A model generated the notes under the pieces. The model had not been told where the DNA came from. It did no database searches and saw only the letters and a program-made list of their open reading frames with translations. A stretch of 64,000 nt of DNA, from the NCBI GenBank assembly GCA_032433765.1, contig JAVIAB010000159.1, forward strand, positions 744,001 through 808,000, in the 5' to 3' direction. Below, piece by piece: positions 21,446-32,610 of the stretch; position 1 is the first letter of the stretch, and the number at the start of each line of letters is the position of its first letter. The position numbers and the translations under genes are program-made. This DNA comes from Megaustenia siamemsis (taxonomy: Eukaryota > Mollusca > Gastropoda > Stylommatophora > Ariophantidae).

Positions 21446-21734
21446 AGACAAACATTGTCTGTTACTTTTTGCACTTTTTACTCATGAGTCTGATATTTGC
21501 TATTTCTTCTATTGTTTAACTCCATTTTCTTCCACAATTTATTCATCTTTTCCTTGGATATCAATGTGTCAATTGTCATCATTTTATTTGCAGTTCTGCC
21601 CTTTAATCCATTAACATTGCTTGGTCCTTTACCATTGATGTCTGATTTACCTACCTGTATATGCTTATGTGCTCCCATAATTCTATTTTATTTTACTTGT
21701 GATGTGTTCTAAATGTACAAAATAATATTTCCAG
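21446..21734. other. ZF1 intron, conserved with ZF2
   Basis: About 290 bp that match 59,000-59,253 upstream of the ZF2 acidic exon (shared TTAATCCATTAACATTGCTT). It contains a single diverged unit of the 41-bp minisatellite that is expanded at 58,334-59,030 before ZF2. No exon seen. Confidence 0.7.
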
Positions 21735-21852
21735 GGTCAGACAGTAAAGATGGAAGCAAACAGAGAGGAAGAAAGTGATGTGTCCACTGTTATTAAGATG
21801 GAACAGACTAATTCTCCATCTCTTTCTTGTCCTGACAATGACAGTTTTCTAT
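21735..21852 (+). CDS. ZF1 gene, acidic exon with IKME motif
   Basis: 118-bp exon between a TTTCCAG acceptor and a GTAAGT donor. In the phase left by the exon at 14,065 it reads through without a stop: GQTVKMEANREEESDVSTVI, then KMEQTNSPSLSCPDNDSFL plus one base (phase 1). VIKMEQ gives a second psi-K-x-E SUMO-type motif. The corresponding ZF2 exon (59,254-59,371) is identical by eye, which marks it as coding and recently duplicated. Confidence 0.75.
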
Positions 21853-22003
21853 GTAAGTTTTATCTGACAACTTGAGTATGTCTGTTTTTACTTGGCTAGT
21901 TCATGTTGACAATTATTTCACACTTTGTATCTCATTTCACACTGCCATCTTTGTCAGTCTGTTTGTTAAAACCACTGCATTGATAATCCATTTCTTTGTT
22001 CAG

Positions 22004-22080
22004 ATTGTGAGAAATGTCAGCAGAAATTTGAAGGAAGTTGCCCTGAGCATGGACCTTTTGTCTATATTGATAATGCTGAG
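22004..22080 (+). CDS. ZF1 gene, PRDM-type zinc-knuckle exon
   Basis: 77-bp exon (TTTGTTCAG acceptor, GTAAAG donor; starts in phase 1, ends in phase 0). Joined to the previous exon it encodes YCEKCQQKFEGSCPEHGPFV followed by YIDNAE. The pattern C-x2-C-x7-C-x2-H-G-P is the spacing of the small zinc knuckle that precedes the PR/SET domain in PRDM9-type histone methyltransferases. The next exon goes straight to a linker and C2H2 fingers; no SET motif is visible between 22,080 and 22,333 or elsewhere in the window. The ZF2 version (59,524-59,600) encodes the same peptide. Confidence 0.75.
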
Positions 22081-22332
22081 GTAAAGTACACAATTACAGC
22101 TAACAACGCTTCTAGTCATCTATTGATATTAAGATATTGATGTTACTATTTGCACACACAACAGGGTCAGTCACTCATTTAGATTGTCACAAACAAATGT
22201 TATAGTTTTATTCCCACAATTCAAAGCTTCAAAATAAACAAAGACAATATTTTAGACTATAAGAGTTACATCCCACTTCAACATTTAAATTGATGATTTA
22301 TTTTTTATATTTTAATCTCTGCTTCTTCTCAG

Positions 22333-24230
<1,898 letters not shown>

Positions 24231-24239
24231 CATTACACT

Positions 24240-24555
24240 TATAATGTGTGTGGTGCAATTTTTACTTACAGAGCAAGTACTGGATATAAGCCTTTCAAAT
24301 GTTATGTGTGTGGTGCAATTTTTACTTACAGAACACATACTGGATAAGCCTTTCAAATGTTATGTGTGTGGTGCAATTTTTACTTACAGAACACATACTG
24401 GATATAAGCCTTTCAAATGTTATGTGTGTGGTGCAATTTTTACTTACAGAACACATACTGGATATAAGCCTTTCAAATGTTATGTGTGTTGCAATTTTTA
24501 CTTACAGAACACATACTGGATATAAGCCTTTCAAATGTTATGTGTGTGGTATAAA
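24240..24555 (+). repeat. 60-bp repeats of a collapsed zinc finger
   Basis: Five units, most of 60 bp, encode [20 protein letters not shown]: the CxxC and linker of a finger are kept, but the eight residues that would hold the helix and first histidine are gone. One unit has lost 3 bp of GATATAAG and another 3 bp near CCTTGCAATT, so the frame varies. They follow the last normal fingers of ZF1 directly and probably arose by unequal exchange from one internally deleted finger. Confidence 0.8.
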
Positions 24556-24605
24556 TTGTTTTTGTTATTGAGATGATACTAAAAGCACACAAGAGAATAC
24601 ACTTT

Positions 24606-24611
24606 AATAAA
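24606..24611 (+). promoter_or_regulatory. Candidate polyadenylation signal AATAAA
   Basis: AATAAA in CTTTAATAAAATGATATTC, about 40 bp after the stop of the last collapsed-finger frame. Position is plausible for ZF1 transcript ends, but no downstream GU-rich element is obvious. Confidence 0.3.
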
Positions 24612-24721
24612 ATGATATTCAATTGCTAGACCAACAGTACCATTTTTCATCTTGCATGTTATCTGCAGCTGTTCTCGCAGCCCTGTATATTATTTATATT
24701 TTATGTCATTGCTTTTCTCCA

Positions 24722-25885
24722 CAAGAGAACCCATGCAGGAAAAAAATCCCACAAATGTGATGTTTGTGTGGGGCATGTTTTAGCCAGAGTATATCTAAAT
24801 GCTCACAAGAGAACCCATGCAGTAGAGAAATCCCACAAATGTGATGTTTGTGTGGGCATGTTTTAGCCAGAGTATATCTAAATGCTCACAAGAGAACCTA
24901 TGCAGGAAAGAAATCCCACAAATGTGATGTTTGTGTGGGCATGTTTTAGCCAGAGTATATCTAAATGCTCACAAGAGAACCTATGCAGGAAAGAAATCCC
25001 ACAAATGTGATGTTTGTGTGGGCATGTTTTACCAGAGTATATCTAAATGCTCACAAGAAAACCATGCAGGAGAGAAAATCCCACAAATGTGATGTTTGTG
25101 TGGGCATGTTTTAGCCAGAGTATATCTAAATGCTCACAAGAGAACCCATGCAGTAGAGAAATCCCACAAATGTGATGTTTGTGTGGGCATGTTTTAGCCA
25201 GAGTATATCTAAATGCTCACAAGAGAACCTATGCAGGAAAGAAATCCCACAAATGTGATGTTTGTGTGGGGCATGTTTTAGCCAGAGTATATCTAAATGC
25301 TCACAAGAGAACCTATGCAGGAAAGAAATCCCACAAATGTGATGTTTGTGTGGGCATGTTTTACCCAGAGTATATCTAAATGCTCACAAGAGAACCCATG
25401 CAGGAGAGAAATCCCACAAATGTGATGTTTGTGTGGGGCATGTTTTAGCCAGAGTATATCTAAATGCTCACAAGAGAACCCATGCAGGAGAGAAATCCCA
25501 CAAATGTGGTGTTTGTGTGGGGCATGTTTTAGCCAGAGTATATCTGAATGCTCACAAGAGAACCCATGCAGGAGAAAAATCCCACAAATGTGATGTTTGT
25601 GTGGGGCATGTTTTAGCCAGAGTATATCTAAATGCTCACAATAGAACCCATACAGGAGAGAAATCCCACAAATGTGATGTTTGTGTGGGGCATGTTTTAG
25701 CCAGAGTATATCTAAATGCTCACAAGAGAACCTATGCAAGAATAGACCTACATATTCACAAACATTTCATCCAGAACACAAGCCTATTTAATGTGATGTG
25801 TGTGGTGAAGTATTTGCTTATTATTATGTTGTTGAAACATACAAAAGTAGACTCACTGGAGAAAGGTCTTAATTCTGTGTATTGA
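24722..25885 (+). pseudogene. Second C2H2 finger block with divergent CVGHVLARVYL fingers
   Basis: About 12 units of 83-84 bp. With GGGG before CATG a unit encodes CDVCVGHVLARVYLNAHKRT H and an AGEKSHK linker, a valid C-x2-C-x12-H-x3-H spacing but with Val where fingers normally have the core Phe. Units with GGG (near 24,856, 24,939, 25,020, 25,107, 25,186 and 25,352) are frameshifted to an immediate stop. The last five or so units (25,400-25,740) form one open frame that ends in RIDLHIHKHFIQ and a non-finger tail to 25,885. The block may be a separate 3' exon of ZF1 or the remnant of a neighbouring gene. A related end (LHIHK then K-rich) occurs at 39,590 and 61,510. Confidence 0.65.
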
Positions 25886-26165
25886 ATTAGTTGTTAAAGG
25901 TGTGTCCATTATTTGAAAACAAAGAAACCAAAAAAAATGTATAAGGAATCTATTTTTCTTTCAAATTGTCTGTAAACATTTATGTATACCAAACAATCAT
26001 TTTCCACATGTCTAGATTGTAATTATTTTCTTTTCCTTATTATATGCATGTCTTTTTAAATATACTTTTGTTTTGTTTGATTAAATTTCTGTAACAATTT
26101 CATGTTATGTGCAAAATCATGGGGCCTTATAATATATTATCATAATAATATTAATAAATATAAAA
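25886..26165. other. AT-rich stretch, no gene
   Basis: Low-complexity A/T-rich sequence after the finger block, with ATTAATAAATATAAAAAA near its end. Could include a 3' UTR. Nothing else seen. Confidence 0.5.
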
Positions 26166-27222
26166 AATTTACTAAAAGTTATACAGAGAATGATTCATAA
26201 TAAAATTAAAACTGAATTAGAGAAGTAGCCATTTGGATTCAGGAAAAACAGTGGGACAAAAGAAGCCAAATTCAGCATGAGGACATTGATTGAAAAGTAC
26301 ATAGAAGTAAACAAACCAATATATGCCTGCTTCATAGACTACACCAAAGCTTTGATAGAATACACCATAATCACTTATAAACTGCCTAAAAGATATAAAT
26401 CTGGACGACACAGACATAAGACTGAGATGTAATTTGTATTGGGAGCAAACAGCAGTAATAAAATATGTATTACTAGCAGAAAATCCTAAAGACCTACAAC
26501 AATTACTTAATGAAATAAACATGACAAGCAAAAAATATGGATTAGATATGAATATCAAAAAGACTAAAACTATGATCATAAACAAAGAAAATACTCAAAA
26601 CCCACTAATGGATATCAAAATTGAAGGAATAGACCTGGAGACAGTTCAGAACTACAACTACCTTGGACATACTATAACCAGTGATGGAAAATGTACAACT
26701 GAAATAAATAAAAGAACAGGAATGGCAAAAAGTAATTTTAATGTCATGAAGAACATATTAACATCAAAACAAATAACACCAGGGCTAAAACTTAGAATAG
26801 CAAAATGTTACGATGTCTCTACATTCCTGTATGGTGCAGAAACATGGACATTAAACAAGAAAACAGAGCAGAAAATTGAAGCCTCTGAAATGTGGATATA
26901 TAGAAGAATTGTATGGAAAGAAAGGAAAACAAACGATGAAGTCTTAAAACAACCAACAATTAAAAGAGGACTACTAAACACAATTCAAACAAGATGAATG
27001 CAACTTTTGGGGCATGATAAAAGACACCACAGCCTACTACAAGTAATATTGGAAGGGAAAATACAGGGTAATAGAGACAGAGGCAGACCAAGACTAACAT
27101 GGACGTGTAGCATCAAAAGATGGTCAAATCAGCCAATGACAATCTGCACCATCAAAGCAAGAGACAGAGTGAAATGACACTCCATGGTAGCCAACCTTCA
27201 ATGCAGTGATGGCACTCAATGA
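26166..27222 (+). mobile_element. LINE-A, 5'-truncated with internal deletion
   Basis: Matches the longer LINE-A at 47,460-48,700. It starts at TTTACTAAAAGTTATACAG, contains an intact motif A (CFIDYTKA) followed by a shift, lacks about 170 bp around the QGC and YADD motifs (jump near 26,464), and then has one long open frame at 26,434-26,997 with YGLDMNIKKTKTM, NYNYLGHTIT and YGAETWTLNKKTEQ. It ends CACTCAATGAATG. Non-functional. Confidence 0.85.
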
Positions 27223-27237
27223 ATGTATTTTCCTGTG

Positions 27238-29283
27238 TTTCTACATTTCTATTTATTTTCAATATTTCTGTCTTTCTTTCTTGTGCCCTGTTTCTATATT
27301 TTGATTTGATGCCAAAATTTCTACATTTCTAGTTGTACCTATGTTTCTACATTTCTATTTGTTGTCCATGTTTCTACATTTCTATTTGTTGTCCATGTTT
27401 CTAAATTTCTAGTTGTACCTATGTTTCTGCATTTCTATTTGTTGTCCATGTTTCTACATTTCTATTTGTTGTCCATGTTTCTACATTTCTATTTGTTGTC
27501 CATGTTTTCTACATTTCTAGTTGTACCTATGTTTCTACATTTCTATTTGTTGTCCATGTTTCTACATTTCTAGTTGTACCTATGTTTCTACATTTCTATT
27601 TGTTGTCCATGTTTCTACATTTCTATTTGTTGTCCATGTTTCTACATTACTATTTATTGTCCATGTTTCTACATTTCTATTTGTTGTCCATGTTTCTACA
27701 TTTCTATTTGTTGTCCATGTTTCTACATTTATAGTTGTACCTATGTTTCTACATTACTATTTATTGTCCATGTTTCTACATTTCTAGTTGTACCTATGTT
27801 TCTACATTTCTATTTGTTGTACCTATGTTTCTACATTTCTATTTGTTGTCCATGTTTCTACATTTCTATTTGTTGTACCTATGTTTCTACATTTCTATTT
27901 GTTGTCCATGTTTCTACATTTCTATTTGTTGTCCATGTTTCTACATTTCTATTTGTTGTCCATGTTTCTACATTTCTATTTGTTGTCCATGTTTCTACAT
28001 TTCTATTTGTTGTACCTACGTTTCTACATTTCTAGTTGTTGTCCATGTTTCTGCATTTCTATTTGTTGTCCATGTTTCTACATTTCTATTTGTTGTCCGT
28101 GTTTCTAAATTTCTATTTGTTGTCCATGTTTCTAAATTTCTAGTTGTACCTATGTTTCTACATTACTATTTGTGTCCATGTTTCTACATTTCTATTTGTA
28201 TTCATGTTTCTACATTACTATTTGTTGTCCATGTTTCTGCATTTCTAGTTGTACCTATGTTTCTACATTACTATTTGTGTCCATGTTTCTACATTTCTAT
28301 TTGTATTCATGTTTCTACATTACTATTTGTTGTCCATGTTTCTAAATTTCTAGTTGTACCTATGTTTCTACATTACTATTTGTGCTCATGTTTCTACATT
28401 TCTAGTTGTACCTATGTTTCTACATTTCTAGTTGTACCTATGTTTCTACATTTCTATTTGTTGTCCGTGTTTCTAAATTTCTATTTGTTGTCCATGTTTC
28501 TAAATTTCTAGTTGTACCTATGTTTCTACATTTCTATTTGTTGTCCATGTTTCTACATTTCTATTTGTTGTCCATGTTTCTACATTTCTATTTGTTGTAC
28601 CTACGTTTCTACATTTCTAGTTGTTGTCCATGTTTCTAAATTTCTAGTTGTACCTATGTTTCTACATTACTATTTGTGTCCATGTTTCTACATTTCTATT
28701 TGTTGTCCGTGTTTCTAAATTTCTATTTGTTGTCCATGTTTCTAAATTTCTAGTTGTACCTATGTTTCTACATTACTATTTGTGTCCATGTTTCTACATT
28801 TCTATTTGTATTCATGTTTCTACATTACTATTTGTTGTCCATGTTTCTGCATTTCTAGTTGTACCTATGTTTCTACATTACTATTTGTGTCCATGTTTCT
28901 ACATTTCTATTTGTATTCATGTTTCTACATTACTATTTGTTGTCCATGTTTCTAAATTTCTAGTTGTACCTATGTTTCTACATTACTATTTGTGCTCATG
29001 TTTCTACATTTCTAGTTGTACCTATGTTTCTACATTTCTAGTTGTACCTATGTTTCTACATTTCTATTTGTTGTCCGTGTTTCTAAATTTCTATTTGTTG
29101 TCCATGTTTCTACATTTCTATTTGTTGTCCATGTTTCTACATTACTTTTTGTGTCCATGTTTCTACATTTCTATTTGTATTCATGTTTCTACATTACTAT
29201 TTGTGTCCATGTTTCTACATTACTATTTGTGTCCATGTTTCTACATTACCATTTGTGTCCATGTTTCTACATTTCTAGTTGTG
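27238..29283. repeat. 27-bp minisatellite with 610-bp higher-order unit
   Basis: Tandem units CATGTTTCTACATTTCTATT plus TGTTGTC, alternating with 26-bp TAGTTGTAC and shorter TTGTGTC variants. The succession of variants from 28,101 repeats from 28,711 (both begin GTTTCTAAATTTCTATTTG, and the pattern at 28,461 recurs at 29,071), giving a 610-bp higher-order period. Open frames of up to 258 codons across it are artefacts of a stop-poor unit. Confidence 0.95.
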
Positions 29284-29521
29284 CCCATAATGAAGGCACC
29301 AAATGAAGGATATTATAGGGATTTGTTATTGCTGATGTGCTCAGAACACCTCTTGAGAGGTTTGCTAACTTATTAAGGCTGTCCTCGACACCATTTGAAA
29401 TGTTTAATGACTGGCCTTGTGACTGTGAAAGTGTTGATGAGGGAACTCTGAAAGGACACAATGAGGGGACCACAGAAAGAGCCTAATGAGAGGTATCAAA
29501 GAAATATTCTACTGATGATTC
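29284..29521. other. Single-copy stretch, no gene
   Basis: About 240 bp between the minisatellite and the LINE-D tail repeats. No open frame or known motif recognised. Confidence 0.4.
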
Positions 29522-29531
29522 TTCTACTTCC

Positions 29532-29837
29532 TTTCAACTCTCTGTGGAGCTTAGGTCTTCAACAAACACTTTCAACTCTCTGTGTAGCTTAGGTCTTCAA
29601 CAAACACTTTCAACTTTCTGTGGAGCTTAGGTCTTCAACAAACACTTTCAACTCTCTGTGGAGCTTAGGTCTTCAACAAACACTTTCAACTCTCTGTGGA
29701 GCTTAGGTCTTCAACAAACACTTTCAACTCTCTGTGGAGCTTAGGTCTTCAACAAACACTTTCAACTCTCTGTGGAGCTTAGGTCTTCAACAAACACTTT
29801 CAACTCTCTGTGGAGCTTAGGTCTTCAACAAACACTT
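29532..29837 (-). repeat. 38-bp tandem repeat of the LINE-D 3' UTR
   Basis: Eight copies of a 38-bp unit beginning TTTCAACTCTCTGTGGAGCT. The unit matches the LINE-D 3' end (compare 31,345-31,382: GTGGAGCACAGGTCCTCAAC). On the minus strand it lies just after the LINE-D carboxy tail, so the LINE terminus itself has been amplified. Confidence 0.85.
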
Positions 29838-31320
29838 TCTAGGCCATTCTGTTTCTTGCTATTCTTTTAAGATCATTCCATGTCTTCCCCATCATCTTCA
29901 TCTATGTCCGCACCTGTCTGATCCAAGAATATTTTGGTCTTTATCTGTGTATCTTTCCCTGAAGATTCAAAAAAATGGTCTATCATGTAACGCTCTCATT
30001 TGGCTTCTGCAGTGAGTGTCTTATCCAGCGTCATTATCTTCATTGTATTTCTCATTGTCCACTGGTATTTGACTTGTACTTTTCCATAATTATATGATAG
30101 TGATTTTGTCCTGCCATTTCCATCCTTTTGTTCTGCACAAGCATCCATTAATGTCGGTTTGTATCTTCATGCTTGTCATTCTTTTGTTCTCTGAGTTTCA
30201 TAGCCATAAGAGACTGACTTAACATTGAAGTTGAAAAATGTGTTTTTTGTATTTAACCTAATTTCTTTGTTTCCATGCTTCCCAGTGCAACAAAGGTTCC
30301 TTGTGATCTTTGTATCCTTATTTTGGTATCATTCTCTCTTCTTTCTCTGTCTATTTTACTGCCCAGATGTATGTAAGATTGTATGTCTAGTAGAGGTATT
30401 TCTCCTATTTCTATTTGATTATTGCCAACTGCATTAATTCTTATAACTGTGGTTTTTTCTCTGTTTATTTTCAGTTCCAGCTGTTGCAATTTCTCATCAA
30501 TTTTGCTAATTTTATCTTGCGTCTGTTGATGATTATGATTATAGGAGAGCGATGGCTTCAGCCTAATCAAGTTGCCTGGTCAGTGACCACTGAATTCCAT
30601 TTCTGTTGTTTTGAATTATTTTCATAATCCAATCTAAGTCAGTCATATCTCATATCTTTATGTGCATGTCTATGTTAGTCATGTGTCATATCTTGATGTG
30701 TGTCAGTGTTAGTCATGTCTCGTATCGCTGTGTACATGTCTGTGTTATTCACATCTCATATCTTTGTGTGTGCATGTCTGTGTTAGTCACCTCTAGTGAG
30801 AGAGACAATCTATGGCCAGTAGAAAGAAAAATGAAGATAGGAGGTATCCCTGCCTTACTCCTGTTCTTATTTCAAATGCTCCTATAATGTGCCCTTTGTT
30901 CACAACACTATATCTCATTCCTTCATTGTTCTTATCAGATTAACAAACTTTATAGGGATTCTGTAATGACTCAGCAACTTCCAAAGCATTCCTCTGTCTA
31001 AACTATCAAATGCCTTTTCATAATCTATGAATCCAATATAAAGTGGAGACTGTAGTTCTAAGCGTTGTTCAACTATTATATATAGGGCAGTTATTTGATC
31101 AGTGCATGATCTGTTATTCCTAAATCCTGCTTGTTCATCTCTCAAGTGTTTCTCTGTGGCCTCTTTTAGTCTCTCCAGAATGATTCTGCTTAGTATTTTT
31201 TCTGGCACTCATAGCATAATTCCCCTATATTTTGTGCTCTCCTGTAAACTTCCATTCTTTTGGTAGTTTTGTCATATAACCATCTTAGATATTTCTTCCC
31301 TCTCCCATATTTTATCTAGT
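29838..31320 (-). mobile_element. LINE-D copy 3, 3' half (host of copy 2)
   Basis: Minus strand. From right to left: RT fingers and palm at 31,208-30,915 (EQAGFRNNRSCTDQITALYI, GFIDYEKAFDSLDRGM), FADD region lost or altered near 30,550, thumb at 30,570-30,253 (ITVIRINAVGNNQIEIGEIP-like) and the carboxy tail to 29,838. A short repeat interrupts it at 30,641-30,812. The 5' half continues at 34,550-35,720 beyond LINE-D copy 2. Heavily mutated. Confidence 0.8.
30641..30812. repeat. Minisatellite of about 37 bp inside LINE-D copy 3
   Basis: Four to five imperfect units built on GTTAGTCATGTCTCATATCT and TGTGTGCATGTCT. LINE-D sequence is continuous across it (CCAATCTA before, CTATGGCCAG after), so the array was inserted into or grew within the element. 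Confidence 0.75.
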
Positions 31321-31414
31321 CTCTTCTTCTTCTTCTACCTTTCAGCTCCCAGTGGAGCACAGGTCCTCAACAAACACTTTCCAAGTCGTTCTGTCTCTTG
31401 CAATTCTCCTAAGA

Positions 31415-32592
31415 TCATTCCATGTCTTCCCCATCATCTTCATCTCTGCCTCGATCTGTCTTCTCCAAGAATTCTTTGGTCTTCCTCTTTGTCTTTTCCC
31501 CTGGGGATTCCAAAAAAAGGGCCTGTTGTGTAATACTCTCAGTTGGCTTCCGTAGTGTGTGTCCTATCCATCGCCATCGTCTTCGCTGTATCTCTTTATC
31601 CACTGGTATTTGACCGGTACATTTCCATAATTCTACGTTAGTGACTTTGTCCTGCCATTTCCATCCCTTTATTCTACGTCAGCATCCATTAATGAAAGTC
31701 TGTACCTTCGTGATTGTCAGTTTTGTTATTCTCCATGTTTCACAGCCATATATTAGGACCGACTTAACATTTGAGTTGAAAATTTTTATTTTGTATTTAG
31801 CCTAATTTCTTTAGATTTCCATATGTTTCCCAGTGCAATGAAAGCTCCTCTTGCTTTTGATATCCTTATTTTGGTATCATGTTCTGTTCCTCCCTCTTTA
31901 TCTATATTACTGCCCAGATATATATAAGATTGTACATCTAGTAGAGGTATTTCTCATAGTTTTATTTGGTTATTGCCAACTGTATTAATTCTCATAATGT
32001 TGGTATTATCTCTATTAATCTTTAGTCCTAGCTGTTGTGATCTCTCATCTAATATACTAATTTTATCCTGCATCTATTGATGGCTGTGTGATAGGAGAGC
32101 TATGTCATCAGCAAAGTCTAAATCATCAAGTTGTTTGGTCAGTGACCACTGGATCCCATTTCTGTTGTTTTGAGTTATTTTCATAATCCAATCTATGGCC
32201 AGTAGAAAGAGAAATGGAGACAGAAGGCATCCTTGCCTTACTCCTGTTCTTATTTCAAATGCTTCTGTAAGCTGTCCTTCATGCAACACGCTACATTTTG
32301 TTCCTTCATACATTGTTTTTATCAGGTTAATAAACTTTATGGGGATTCTGTAATGACTCAACAACTTCCAAAGCATTCTTCTGTCTAAACTATCAAATGC
32401 CTTTTCGTAATCTATGATTCCAATATAAAGTGAACTTTGTTCAACTATTATACGTAGAGTAGTTATTTGATCAGCACATGATCTGTTCTTCCTAAAACCT
32501 GCTTGTTCATCTCTCAAGTGTTTCTCTATAGCCTCCTTTAGTCTCTCCAGAATGATTCTGCCTAATATTTTTCCTGGCACTGATAGTAGCAT
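31415..32592 (-). pseudogene. LINE-D RT core and carboxy tail
   Basis: Continues the same protein past the nonsense codon. PGKILGRIILERLKEAIEKH, motif A GIIDYEKAFDS, RTGVRQGCLLSPFLFLLAID and motif C DLDFADDIALLSHSHQ are all present (32,592-32,074). A small deletion removes about seven codons before SSLYIG, and CAG to TAG ends the frame after SHSHQ. The tail resumes in shifted frames with [20 protein letters not shown] (31,603-31,415). Two nonsense changes plus shifts make the copy inactive despite its recent look. Confidence 0.8.
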
Positions 32593-32610
32593 AATTCCCC
32601 TATAATTTGT

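Noticed and set aside
25293..25739. 148-codon minus-strand frame with repeated CEHLDILWLKHAPHKHHICG
   Set aside because: Antisense shadow of the 84-bp finger units, whose sense strand has zinc-finger spacing.
27521..29376. Several frames of up to 258 codons rich in FLHFYLL or CFYISICC
   Set aside because: Translation of the 27-bp minisatellite in different frames. Transmembrane-like composition follows from the T-rich unit.
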